The notes under the pieces were generated by a model. The model saw nothing but the letters and a program-made list of their open reading frames with translations. It was not told the origin of the DNA and ran no database searches. From Daedaleopsis sinensis (taxonomy: Eukaryota; Basidiomycota; Agaricomycetes; Polyporales; Polyporaceae): a stretch of 64,000 bases of DNA. Positions 24,196-35,634 of this stretch are shown one piece after another. Each line of letters opens with the position of its first letter. Position 1 is the stretch's first letter. A program made the position numbers and the translations under genes. The stretch lies in the NCBI GenBank assembly GCA_033807695.1, contig CM066310.1, positions 2,666,001-2,730,000 on the forward strand. The letters run 5' to 3'.

Positions 24196-25311
24196 ATGAA
24201 GAGATGGCCCCTCCCGCACAGTAAGTCTCTTCTTTTCGCATTTTAACTCACAAATTCGACTCACTGCTGATTACAACGCGATTACTAGAGCTATTAGCAC
24301 GATGCTGACCACGGACAATCTCATTTGCAGCCGCCGTATATAGCAAGCACGACATACACCCCTCCGTTTGGCCCGAATCATCCAAAACGGCGGGGAATCG
24401 CGCAGACGGCGTTATTGAGCCAGGACCTTCTCCTCCCGCCCCCTCCGCCCCTAATTACGACGGTATCCCACCGAGAACTGTGTCAGACGTTAGCCGAGCG
24501 CCCACGCCACCACGCGAAGACAGCTGAGAAGCTTCCATGCTCCTCCGTGCTCGGAACCTGCGTCCACACGCGCAGGGTCCCCCGTCCCCTTCCCCTCGTC
24601 CCCCATCACCCGTGTCGCGCTGTGGTTGGTCTCGGCTCCTGCACCCACGGAGCACGCGTGCGAAAGGGACTGCTGTCACTTCCGCACGCTCCGGTCTGCT
24701 GACCGTGGGGGATGCGCACGGACCACGGGCGGGAGGTACAAGTACTGCGTCTGCGCCCTCCTCCAGCAGCATTCACCGCCCACCCTCCTCTCCTTCCCTC
24801 CCCTCCCCTCTCTTATACGCTCTCACACATATCTCACATGTCCATCCCTACCCCCGTCTGACTGCACACTGCTCACTGCTCTTTCGACACGGATATCTCA
24901 TCTCGCCGTCGACACCGCCATCCCGCCCTCTGTCCCGCTCGTGCGGCGTCGTCTCCCTGCCCTTGCACGTCGCCCGCCGACGTCGCTCGACACCGCACTC
25001 GATCCCGAGCCAATCGCTGACGACGTGCATTGACTCTCCCAGTGCGCATCAGTGAGTAGCCTGTATCTCGCAAGCTGCTTCTTACGCTCTAGCTGACTTT
25101 GTGATCTCTCTTTGCAGATTCCCTCGCCGACATCTGACAGCGTCGACTCGGATGATGTATGTACGGCTTCCATAGCTACTCTGCACTAGACACTCGCTGA
25201 TCTTATCTTTTGTTTCGTTTGCAGGGCAGCCTGAGTGGGGAGTCGACAGACTCGGACTCCGTCATCGTGGCTTGCAGCCTCGCGCGCCGCGATCTACACT
25301 GCTCGATCTAG
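24196..25311 (+). other. Candidate spliced Ser/Pro/Asp-rich gene, unit 3
   Basis: This is the same layout as in units 1 and 2 with more changes. The modelled splice sites are kept (donor GTAAGT after GCACA, acceptor TTTGCAG), and the last two exons remain open to a TAG at 25309-25311. The middle section 24780-24930 differs by several substitutions and short indels. Confidence 0.3.
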
Positions 25312-25387
25312 AGGTTCGTAAACTCTCTGACTTACGTCTGTACTGCCCTTTGATTACTGACTACTATCCATGCTAGATTTACAGAAA

Positions 25388-26466
25388 CGCTCCTAGTGCA
25401 AATGCGTGACCAAGTCCGCGCACGGCCGGGACCCGGAGACCAAATATGTGCCCCCGCCGGTCTGACTGCGCGAGGCAGACACTCACCACTAGCAGTCTGC
25501 TACAGGCTCGCACAACCATCGCGATTCTGTCACGATCCTCGCGGACAGGTACGTCCGACTGACTCGCTTCTATCTGCGCAAGCTGACTCGGAGCTGATGC
25601 ATCTAACTACAGCCCCGGCTCTGCGAGTCGGTCCCGCATTCCGATCGCGAGAGCGCGTCCGGCAAGCACTCAAGCACTCATGGCTCGCCGCGTGATAGGA
25701 CGCTGCGCACGGTCACGATCGTCGCGTACATGTACGTCCGATCGCCTCGTCCTTCGTATCTACGTGAATCGATCTGATCCATCTCTGCTGCAGCCCCCGC
25801 TCTTGGAGTCGGTCCCGGGCCCGCATGCGCAATCGCGCAGCGGGCACACCTCCCCGACTCGGAGGCCGACTGCTTCTCTTTGCAGGCCGCCGACTCGGAG
25901 TGTGGTGAACTCCGGATGGAGCACGGCGTGAGCATCGCTCGCCGCACGCCCCCACTGGCAGTACCGCACACCCGGGACACGGCCTGAGTGCTGGCTTGCC
26001 CGGGCCTGTCGATCCCAGAGGCGTGCGTGCGTGCGACGCCTCTCATGCCATGATAGGAATCCGTCGGTGAGTCACGTTCGACCGCGCCGGCTCTCTTTGT
26101 CTCGGGTTCTAATGACCCTCGCAGGCCTCTGGGTGTGCACACGTCGACGACCGGCGCGAGCATGCGGGCGCAGGCAGCACTGCAACCCTGGGGGACACTG
26201 GCGTGAGTGCTGGTTTGCGCGTCGATCCAGGAGGGCTGCGGGCGACGCCTCTCATGCCATGATACACAGGTGAGTCGCGCTCGATCTTCGTCTCGGGTTC
26301 TAATGCGAATGGCTCTTGCTGCGCCGACAGGCGTCCAGATGCGCACACGTCCACGGCTGGCTCGAGGAGCGAACGTATGTCCCGCCAGGGCGATTCGCGC
26401 ATCTCAGCCGACGCTCAATGGTTCATTTCGCACAGGCTCCAGTTCGACTCGGACTCTGAAGACTAA
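25388..26466 (+). other. Candidate second forward exon set, unit 3 (57 bp shorter)
   Basis: This is the counterpart of 4863-6004. Near 25840 it lacks 56 bp found in the other units, plus one further base, a net loss of 57 bp. It also lacks one copy of an 8-bp direct repeat (TACCGCAG) near 25968. The acidic last exon is kept (TAA at 26464-26466). Confidence 0.3.
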
Positions 26467-28106
26467 CGTTAACATGTGCACCGCACCCGCAAAGTAAGCA
26501 CGTCCGCCCGGTCTCCATCCCGCCCGCATCACGCTGAGCTGTCCGTCTCAGGACGGCGGCCCCGCGCCCGCAAGACTTACGACTGCTATCGATAATCATT
26601 GTGTAGTACTTATGCGCGTACATCCTGTACATACGTACATACATACCGCAGTACCGCGACCCGCCCACGCACCGTCCCGGGACCCGCCGCTGACCCACTC
26701 CCCGCCAGCACCCCCTGCGCACCCCCTCCACGACGACGTCCGTCCCGCGGTCTCGCTCGCACCGGCCCCGTGCGCGCCGTCACGAGATGGGCAAGTTCGG
26801 CCGGACGTCCGCACTCAGCGCAGGGCAGGCGCAGGTGGCGCTACGTGCCCGAGCCCGTCGGTGCTCGCAGCGGAGAGTGCGCCGGGCCTCCACGCGCACG
26901 GCGGGGCGCAGGGACGGCGCACTCGCGAGGGTCGGAGGGTCCCGACAGTGCCCTCGCCCCCGCCCCCGCCCCCGCCCCTGCGGCCGGGGGCGTGTGCTCG
27001 ACGAACGGCGGGGGTCCGCGTGTCGGGGCCGGTGCGTCGCACACGCCCGTCGCGTCCTGCAGGCTGGCTGTGCGTAATGCGTGAGTGGTGGACGGGATAC
27101 AGCGAGTTTGCACGGAGGTGCGCACCGTTTTGCCTCCCGCGCGACGGTTCCGCGTTGGCGCGCCGGGCCGACGACCGTCCCGTGCGTGCAGAGTGAGTGT
27201 GCTGGGGACGGGTGAGGGGGAGTCCGGGGCGCCGTTCGTGAGTTAGGCTACAGTGCCGCCCGCGCGACCATCGCGTTCTGCGTGTTCTACGGCCCGCGAT
27301 GCTTCCGCGACGGCCGTACCATGCTCGCGTATGCTGTTCTTGGCGAGAACGGCCGCACTCGACGGCCGGGGCGAATCGCATCGTGAGTGCTCGTCGAGCG
27401 GCCTGTGAGGTCGAACTTGAAACGGCGCGTCCGGGGCGGCGAATCGTCTGAGACGTGGGCTGCATAGACGGCGCACACGATATGTGTGAGTTACGGGGCG
27501 TGGCGGGTCATCGTTCGGGCGGGAGAGCATACTCACCTGGGATGCCAATGGAATCGCGATGAGAGTCAGTTTCGTGAGCTCGTCGGATCGACGCGTGACC
27601 GGGCGCGTTCGATGCAGATTGTTCAACGCAGCCTGGGACAGTGCGTTAGCACGCGGCAGGACGAGGAACGGAGGAGCGGTTGCGGAAATGGGGACGTACG
27701 GGGTAGAGAGCGGGGGGTAGTCGTTGAGTACGACGGCGGGGAACGTCGCAGCAAGGCGTTCGAGGGTCGTCGTGGGGCGGCGGCGGCGATGGAGCGGATG
27801 TCGGAGACCGTTCACCGCAGATAGTTCTAGTCTGCCGGCGTGTGGACGTTGGGAGCGAGGGCGAGGAGAGAAGGGGTCGTCGGGTGGGCGGTATCCGGGT
27901 CGTCATCGAGAGAGGATGGGGCATGAGATCGGGCGGGGCAGCGGAGGAGCGGGCCCGGATCGCGAGAGAGCACTGAGGCGAGAGAGCACTGAGGCGAGAG
28001 AGCACTCAGCTGAGAGAGAGGAGAGCGAGTCGAGCAGCGTCGACAACGAGTGGCGAGGGCCCCGGGTGCGTCGGAGAAACGATAATTTCTGCAGGTGGGA
28101 TAAGTC

Positions 28107-28113
28107 TATATAG
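28107..28113 (+). promoter_or_regulatory. TATA-like box upstream of the complete xylulokinase
   Basis: This is the same TATATAG element, about 205 bp before the ATG at 28316, followed by a CT-rich tract. Its conservation in the truncated copies shows that all three starts have the same promoter sequence. Confidence 0.4.
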
Positions 28114-28315
28114 GGACCTAGCGCCACCAGCCTCATGTCGCGCGCGTCAAACAGGGCATGAACTTTGATGGTGATGTTCCGCGAACTCGTCCTCTGCGCT
28201 CTTTCTCCGACGACCACGACACGACCGCGACGACCTTCTCTTTCATCTTCCCTCTCTCTGGACTTTTGGACGACTTTCTCGCTTTTGAGCCTTGGGCGCA
28301 CTAACCAGAGACACC

Positions 28316-31300
28316 ATGCCGCCCAAGACCCTCCCCACGCTCTTTCTCGGTTTGGAGCTCGCGACGGACCAGCTCAGGGCATCCATTGTGGATGAGAATC
28401 TCGAGCTGGTGGGTGTAGAGGTCGTCGACTTTGACACGGAGATCGCGGAGTACCAGTGAGTTCACTTCACGCCTTACAACATATCTGTTCTCGCATCCTC
28501 GCCTTTTTCTTTCCACGGGAGAAGAGCCTCGTCCATCCTCCGCCTCTTGCTCAGGCACGGCCAAGTATCCCGCGCTGAAGTATCTCTACGGCTGAGATCG
28601 CGATACGCACCATATACCACTTGATTGCACAGTCATAGCTGGTGCACTTAACGTGGTTGTGCAATCAAGGGTACGATGGTGAGTTCGATCTTCCCCGTCT
28701 CTCCTGGCAATCCCCACAAAATCTTCGCGTCGCTGGTCGTATGGCGGACCATTTCCGACGACGGTCGGACGCGCTATGCACGTCGCCACTCTACGGTTTC
28801 ATCTCGTGCCAGTGCGCGGATATTTTCCTACGACGAGAGCTCGGACGTCCACCCTCCCATGTCTGCGGTCGTTATGCTTTTACGTGTGCGGTCGGCGGCA
28901 TGCTCCACATGTCGGATCGTATCAGACGCGCATCTTTCTTCTTTTCGCTTTTGCGGTCTCAAACCGCGGATGGTTTCTATCCGATATATCAGCCGCTGCT
29001 CTGTTATGCCTACGGTGATGGTGGCTTACCCCTTGGGCTCGTCGGGCGGACGCGTTTTCTTGTTCCACAGACACGAAGAGCTGCTCATCGGGGTCACAGC
29101 TCTCCAAGGAAACCAAATCTATTGGATCCGGACTCTAGTTTTCACTGTTGTTAAGCTGCTCTGATGGTCGGTCTACGCTCTCCGTCTTCCCGGTTTTCGT
29201 GTCTTATTACGTTTTATCCTCCTCCCTTACTCCGGTTGTTCCGTTACTCATACGAAAATACACTCGCGATGTTTTAGAACGCAAGGCGGTATCTTCACGA
29301 CTCCTGGCGAAGCATACACAACACCGGTAGAGATGTGGTTGAAGGCGTTCGGTAAGTCAAATACCTTCGCGGAAGCATTTTGTTGCGCTTATGATGATCG
29401 GCATGTCACACTGTCACACCCCTGTGACATCTAGATCTGCTGCTCGAAAAGTTGGGCAAAAACTACGAGTTGTCGAGGATAAAGGCGATCGGGGGTGCTG
29501 CACAGGTGGGCATGTAGACTGCGCATCGACAGGACTGCTCTCATCTTTTGCAGCAAGCATTGGTCTGGTGGAAAGCTCCCGTACCGCCCCTCCATGCGCT
29601 CGATCCCAGGCTGCCTATCCACGCGCAGATCACCTCACAGTCCTTCTCCGTCCAAAATCCCCCTATCGCACAAGACACATCCGCACATACACACGCACTT
29701 GCTCTAGAGGCTGCGCTCGGCGGTCCGGATCTCATGGCCTCGCGAGTAGGCACCTGTGCGCATCCGTCCCTCGTTGCCGCACAACTGCTCCGTGTGCGCG
29801 AAGCCTGGCCAGACGTCTGGGCCCGGACCGGACGTGTCCAAATGGCTAGCTCATTTCTTGCCAGCTTGCTGACCGGTCAGTTGGTGGGGATGGGCGAAGC
29901 TGAGGCTTCCTCTACAGGACTTTGGGTTCACGCCGGTGCGCAAGCCAGCGCCGGAGTCCAGAGCCATTGGGATGAGGGCGTGATGGAGATCGTGGGCGGT
30001 AACCGGGAAGAGGGCCGGCGAATCTGGACATGGTTAGGCGACGTCGACGTTTCTGGTGGTCGCCGAAGAATCGGCAGCATCTCGAGATACCTGGTGGATC
30101 GTTTCGGCTTTGATGCTGGTTTGTATGTCCATCATCTGTGTGTACCTGCGCTCACAATGTCGTGCAGAGACAATCGTCACTCCCTTCACGTCCGACTATC
30201 TTTCGTCATACTTGTCTGTATGCCCGTCTCCTTCCGATGCCGTACTCACCTTTGGCCCCATGGACATCATGATGGCACCTGCCCCCAACTACGTCCCCAC
30301 TCGTCTGTACAATCTCTACCCGCACCCTGCACAGGATGCGAACGAGAAGAAGCGATACATTGTCATGCTGACCAGCAGGTGAGTCTACATTTCTACGTCT
30401 AGTCGTTCGTGATGGTAATGGAGGATGATGCAGAAATGCCGACGTTCCCCGAGCGCTTGTACGAGACATGTACACGAAGAGTTGGAGCGCATTCGACCGT
30501 CTCGTAGCAATTGTTCCCCCCGGCGGGTCGATAGGGTAGGTCCAGTTAGATAGTCACGAGCGGAGAGTCGCTGATGACTGCCTCAGCCTTGACGACAAGC
30601 TGTTTAGCTTCTGGCTCTTGCAAGGCGACAGCTACCCATACTCTCACGTCAAGGGTATCTATCGCTTCGAGACCGGCATCAAGGTCAACGAGTTCCGCGA
30701 TTTGCGCGCTAACCCACGTTGCCTACTTGAGAGCCAAATCCTCTCCTTCCGGGTCCGCTGGTCAAGAACACTCCCAACAGGAGTTTTCGGTACCACCGCC
30801 GGACGCGCACGCACCGCCAATAGCACGCCTAGTCCCATCTCAGGTGGTCAGCAGAAACGCGCTACTGGCGTGAACAACAGCAACAACATGGGTTTGCCCT
30901 TCGATCCGTACGACTACGCGACACTCCCTGGCCGCATCATCGCTACCGGAGCTGCGGCAAACTTCCCTTCCATCGCGAACCTCGCCGGCGACCTCTTCAA
31001 CGCCCCCGTGCTCATGCCGACAACCCAGATCGATGCTGCTCAGGTGATCCCGCATCGCAACGCACCTGCAGTCGGCTACCCGGCGCGTGCCGCACTCGGC
31101 GGTGCGTACGTCGCACGCTGGGTGTGGGGCAAGGAGAAGGGCACGCCGGCGGGCACAGGGCGTGGCGGCTTCGAAGAGGAGGTGCGGCGGTTGCTCAGCA
31201 AGCGGTGGGCTGCGACCGGCGGCGCGCCCCTGCGCACGAACATCAACGGCCCCGGCAGCACGAGCAAAACACCCAGCGCAGCCAACAGCGGTGCGAGCAC

Positions 31301-31751
31301 CCCGTACGGTCATGGCTCCCGATCGGCGCTCGGCTCGAACGTGCTCGTCGAGGAGGAGGAGGAGGAGGAGGTCGAGGAGATGGAGCGCGCCGCGGGGTTC
31401 AACATCGGCTTCAGCGAGACGGACATGGCACGTCTCCGGACCGTCACGAACTCGACGGTGGGTACGACGATGAGCGGGAGCACGCTCGGCGACGTGTCCG
31501 CGACGGCGTTCGCGTCTTCGGACCTTGCCGGCCTGACCACCCCGAACTCTGGCCAGGGCAGCGAGCCGTCCGCGACCCCGGCCCCGCCTTCAACGCTGCA
31601 GCCCGTAACTGCGATGCCCACCTCGGACGCGGAGATTCAGCTCGGGTTGGCGAAGGTCGCAGAGCCCGACGTCGACGCGTTCATGTCGTACGCGGCGCTC
31701 GTGCCCGAGTACTGCCGGCTCGAGGGGCTGCTCATCAAGGCGATCGTCTAG
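28316..31751 (+). CDS. D-xylulose kinase (FGGY carbohydrate kinase), complete gene
   Basis: It phosphorylates D-xylulose to xylulose 5-phosphate with ATP in the cytosol, feeding xylose and arabinose carbon into the pentose phosphate pathway. There are seven exons: 28316-28455, 29278-29351, 29435-29505, 29554-30118, 30168-30378, 30434-30535 and 30587-31751. They total 2328 nt, 775 aa, with all phases consistent. Family signatures in order: LFLGLELATDQLRASIVDE (N-terminal FGGY), TQGGIFTTPGEAYTTP, LGGPDLMASRVGTCAHPSL, FTSDYLSSYLSVCPSP, DDKLFSFWLLQGD, IPHRNAPAVGYPARAALGGA. It is longer than usual for fungal xylulokinases because of a low-complexity C-terminal region with an acidic run (EEEEEEEVEE, about 31350-31382) before a conserved-looking end. 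Intron 1 is unusually long (822 bp). Confidence 0.93.
28456..29277 (+). other. 822-bp intron 1 of xylulokinase
   Basis: The other introns of this gene are 49-83 bp, so this one is about ten times longer. It begins GTGAGTT and ends TTTTAG, and splicing gives the expected EYQ-TQGGIF junction. It holds a perfect 12-bp inverted repeat (CTTGATTGCACA / TGTGCAATCAAG, around 28620-28669) and forward open frames of about 160 codons with no known motif. The same long intron is present in both truncated copies, so whatever enlarged it predates the triplication. Confidence 0.75.
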
Positions 31752-33268
31752 GCGCTCGCCCGCCCCCTGCGTGCGGATCGATCCTCAAGATTCTCCATCT
31801 CCCGTCTCCATCTCCCGTCATCTGACTCTTCCGTGTGTTTGCTTTGTGTTGCCCCGTGCTGCGAGGGTTTGGCTCCGGCTTCGAGAGATCAGGTCCAGGT
31901 TCCGGTTCCAGGTTTTCCCTTCTGCTGCTCATGCTGTGCTGTCGACATGTTGTACACAGGCCTGCGGGGAACAGGCTGTAGGGCTGTAGCCTGTAGCCTA
32001 TTGTTAGATGCTAGTGTCCTCCTCATACCCGCTCATCCCCGTCTTCCTCCCTCCCTCTCCTCCCTCCCTCTCCCTCTCCCTCGTCCTCGTCCTCCGTCTT
32101 CTTGCACTTGCGCTTTCGGGTATACTCAGAGCTGAACGTTCTTCGTCGTGTCGTGGTCGGAACGAGGCCCGCAAGCCTCCCTTCACATGTCTCATCCTTG
32201 CCTCCACACTCACACCCACACTTACATCCAACCCCATCTCCGCCTCTTTCCCGTTCAAAAGGTTGCGTAGCAATTACTATATATCTCGCATGGCTGTAGC
32301 CTCCGATACCAAATCACATCGCTGGTGTAAGAAGAAACGAACGCTGCCGTGAGCTGTAGACGACCAGAATGCACGTATTTCTCTCTTGCTGCTACCGCCC
32401 GCTTACCCTGCGTTGACGTCGTCCTTGCTTTGACACGCCTATCTAGAACCACCTGAGGTGGAACTAAGATTTCAGTCCCACAAGGCTACAATCCGAGTCA
32501 TTGATGCGTTAACGTGTAAACGCAAAGCCCACTGGCGGTCACTACCGGTACCGGTCACTCACGACACCATCAAACTCCGATGCACGAGGACTAGGAGTTC
32601 TCGTGAGACGTCGGTTGGTGATGTAGCGCTGTCTTGAATCCAAAGGTGACGGTGGAGGAGGAAACAAGTTTCGACAAGGACGGAGACCACTTCGGAGTCG
32701 GAACCGTGCGGCGTAGATGAGCATGCGCTACCGCGGGTCGGGAGGGTGGGTCGATCGCAGCAGCTGTCGGATGGCGAAAGGCGGGCACGTCTGCCCACGC
32801 TCTCGGACAGTCGGACTGCTCAGTGCTCTCCCCCGCGTCGTGCATCTCCCGGGAGCCTGCCTGTAGGCGTGCGAGAATCGAGCCTGTACGCAGAATCGAT
32901 TCGTTCAGCTAACCGAGACGGATGTGCGCGATGTAATGACAGGCGACTGGGCGGACTCCCACAACGGGAAAGATGATATGAAGACCATGGCGTGAACTGG
33001 GGCGTGGGTCACCCGATGTGCCTGCGAGACCGCATCTCTGGCATCCGGGTCCGAGTCTCGGCTCCGCACTGGTTGTTAACGGCGAGCAAATGGGTTCGAT
33101 CCAACAGCGGCGTATCGTTCTGCCACTCGTACTAGCTACGAGACACGAGACATGCTAGTACTACTAACTCGAGCACGAGACAATCACGGATACATTGGAA
33201 ACACTCAGAAAAGCTCTCCTGCATGGGGCGTTGACGTCTTGCCCGAGAGCCTACGTGTGGGGAAGACC
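31752..33268. other. No gene recognised; xylulokinase 3' flank
   Basis: After the stop codon there is about 300 bp that probably includes the 3' UTR, then a pyrimidine-rich tract (32040-32260). A minus-strand stretch at 32559-32845 is open in two frames and ends at a good reverse donor (GTGAGTGACC near 32560), so it could be a remnant exon. I see no domain in it. Confidence 0.5.
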
Positions 33269-34858
33269 TCACATCTTCAAGTTGGCGCCCTCAGCACCCT
33301 TCAAAGCGACCGGGAACGGTCCCTGGATCTTCTGAGCGGTGGCAGCCTGCTTGACTCCACCCGGAGCGGTCTTGACGGTGGAGGGGTTCGCCCCGAGCGT
33401 CCTGACGATTGACCCGCCGTCGGCTTGCTGAAGTTGGAGCTTGGGGGTAGAGGTGATCACCTTGGAGGTTCCGTGGAACGACATTTTGCCCGACGGGTTT
33501 CCCAAGAGCTGGTTGAGAGGCCAGGACTAGAGTAAGATATAAGTATCAGGAAGGTTTGGCAGTGGACTCGGACTGGTCGAGTCGAGTACTAGTTGCTTAC
33601 CCAGTACTGGGAGCCGTTCCATCTGGGTTTGAGTGGTTAGATCACTCGGGATACCACAATACAAGCCATGAGTGGTAACTCACTCTTCACCGTAGCCTAT
33701 GAGGGGAAGTCGGCATGGCGATTACTGCACAGTTCTTTAGATGCTTTGAACTAGAGACTCACTAACAACCCAATCGTTGTCCTTGTCAAGACCGTATTTC
33801 TATCGCAGATACCATCAGGGATAGCAGTCACGGGTGCCGCATGAGTGACTAACCTGGTCGAAATGTTGAATCCACGTGCCCTTGGAGTGCGCCATCAGGA
33901 TTTGAGCCTTCTCTCCAGGTGCCACGCTGCGCATGTGTGAGTGATCGTGCGTTCAATGGGTAAGAGACGGACGGCTGAGGACGTACGTGATGGTCAGCTC
34001 CTTATCGTGCGCAGTGTGGTTCTCCTCGGTGAGTAAGTTGCCGGCCGCCGCCTCGGTAGAAATCAAGAAGTCGAGATCAGTGTTGCAGACACGAGTAATC
34101 AAGATCGTGTCGTTCAGCGGGATCAGAGCTGCATGTCATACAGAGCGGTCAGACGTCGCAGTGAGAGTGTATATAGTACACACTCACCGGGCTTGCTGAT
34201 CTCGAGAGAAGCCGTGACCTCGTCGGTCCATTTCCCGTTCCACTGTTCGGTGTGTGTCTCGGTCCCATTGGTGTTGTCGTACTCCCAGACGACGTCGCTG
34301 CCAATCAGCGCATTGCCATACGGAATGGACCTGTGGACGTCTCCCTCGAGAGCGTTGCAGCAGCTGTAGCTACTCGACAGGTTCAGCGGGGCCCTCCCTT
34401 GAATACAAAGAAACTTGGGATTACCCTCTGTTTACGGCGATGCCCTCGTTGAGATACAACTTGTTGATGTCGGTAACCGTGCCGTCGGAGTGCGTGTTGA
34501 TGATGGCGAGAATTCTCTCCTTCGACCAGCCTAGCTTGTCGAGGTCGTCCCAGGTAGTCTTAGCGTTGCAGGACAAGGCGGATGACGGGTTGTGGTATGC
34601 GATGAGTGAGAGGTGGAGGCAGCTGATGTTGAGATAAGTAAGACTACGAGACGGCAGTGTTATAGATGAGGAGTGAACGCAGCCAAGCTTTCATATATCG
34701 CAGTCACTGGCGTCGAGCATGAGCATGGAAATGTTGAAGGACCATAGTACATGTCGAACTCACTTGTGACGCCGTGCGGTCTGACAGCGCACTGGATAGT
34801 AACCCGTGATTCCGTTCCAAGACAGCACGGATGACCTTGGCTGTTCCCAAGAATACAT
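33269..34858 (-). CDS. Aerolysin-like (ETX/MTX2-type) beta-pore-forming protein candidate 1
   Basis: This is a multi-exon minus-strand gene. The start ATG is at 34858, the stop at 33271-33269. Exon blocks that can be recognised are 34858-34768, about 34630-34440, about 34398-34187, about 34128-33987, about 33928-33855, about 33624-33601 and about 33530-33269. It is related to the gene at 57927-59165: both share a WEYDN motif, a paired (V/I)CNT(D/E)L..STE segment rich in alternating Ser/Thr, then a VxPxE-type turn, a WNG..YW motif and a similar C-terminus. That order resembles the insertion hairpin and flanking strands of aerolysin-fold proteins, but this is inference without a search. The N-terminal part (34858-34440) is absent from the second gene. 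The junction near 34440-34398 is out of phase in every splice I tried, so the gene may be damaged there or the model wrong. Confidence 0.5.
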
Positions 34859-34868
34859 CCTTGGCCAC
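34774..34868. repeat. 95-bp direct repeat, inner copy (holds exon 1 of 33269-34858)
   Basis: It is identical by eye to 35004-35098, with a 230-bp period. This copy includes the proposed start codon and most of the first exon of the aerolysin-like gene. Between the two copies is a (GAG)n-type run coding poly-Glu on the minus strand (34896-34914). Confidence 0.92.
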
Positions 34869-35003
34869 TAGGAGACGCCGAAATTGATCTTCTCCTCCTC
34901 CTCCTCCTCCTCCTGCCCGCTGCCGAGTGGCGTGTGGGCGGGAGCCTTCATAGAGACGTAAGTCTCACCAAATCCTGGACGTGAGTGAGTGTGACGTGTA
35001 GGC

Positions 35004-35098
35004 GTGCGGTCTGACAGCGCACTGGATAGTAACCCGTGATTCCGTTCCAAGACAGCACGGATGACCTTGGCTGTTCCCAAGAATACATCCTTGGCCAC
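35004..35098. repeat. 95-bp direct repeat, outer copy
   Basis: This is the second copy of 34774-34868. It carries the same start codon and first-exon sequence without the downstream exons, so it is a spare exon 1. A minus-strand frame of 105 codons (34868-35185) runs through both copies and the poly-Glu run, but with no other support. Confidence 0.92.
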
Positions 35099-35185
35099 AT
35101 GTGCACACCTTCGAAAGTGCCCTCCCAACCAACAAGGCGTCCCAACCAACAAGGCGTAGACAGACGCACGACATTCTAAGTTCAT

Positions 35186-35630
35186 AATGTAATACGCGAG
35201 AACGGAAGACTATGCCATGGCTGTCAGGTTTATGGGTGGAAGCATGCTGCTGAGACCATGTGTTCTCCAAGTTTGAGGGTGGTGACAAGTTCGGAGGTCG
35301 GTGAAATGTTCAAGGCTTCATACAGCAACTGAAACACCGACACCGGTGTAAGAATAAGAATAGCCTAGCCATGTATCACTGTTGACAGTGAGATGGAACA
35401 CCGTCAGCTTTTTGGTTGAAGAAGCGCAGATCATAAATGGAAAGCGCTACGACTAAGCGTCACCGTAGAGTCAAAGCGCTTCAATGGTGTACCGGAGGGG
35501 GAGACCGATCGTCGGGCGCGCGAGCCGGCTGACAGCCAGAACGGCCGCTGTAGCGGCGAGCCTGAGAGGAGGCGCGAGGTGGGCGCAGAGAGACTGAGAC
35601 AGGCGCGCGAGCGGGTAGTACTAGCCTGGA
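35186..35630. other. No gene recognised
   Basis: I see no supported gene between the outer 95-bp repeat and the KDZ remnant. Open frames are short and lack motifs. Confidence 0.4.
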
Positions 35631-35634
35631 GGAG

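Larger units (their letters stand above)
19704..30000. repeat. Tandem 10.2-kb unit, copy 3 (joins the complete xylulokinase)
   Basis: This is a full unit of 10297 bp. It runs without a break at 30000 into the rest of the xylulokinase gene, so this right edge is the ancestral locus and copies 1 and 2 are the duplications. It has one 28-bp minisatellite unit instead of six. Over about 23897-24900 it differs from copies 1 and 2 more than those two differ from each other. Confidence 0.93.

Noticed and set aside
1..30000. Helitron or Starship as the cause of the repeated gene fragment
   Set aside because: No tyrosine recombinase or RepHel-type frame is seen, and the edges show plain tandem junctions rather than element ends.
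33088..33100. tRNA B-box-like GGGTTCGATCC
   Set aside because: The flanking bases do not form the T-arm stem, and no A box or acceptor stem is found at the right distance.
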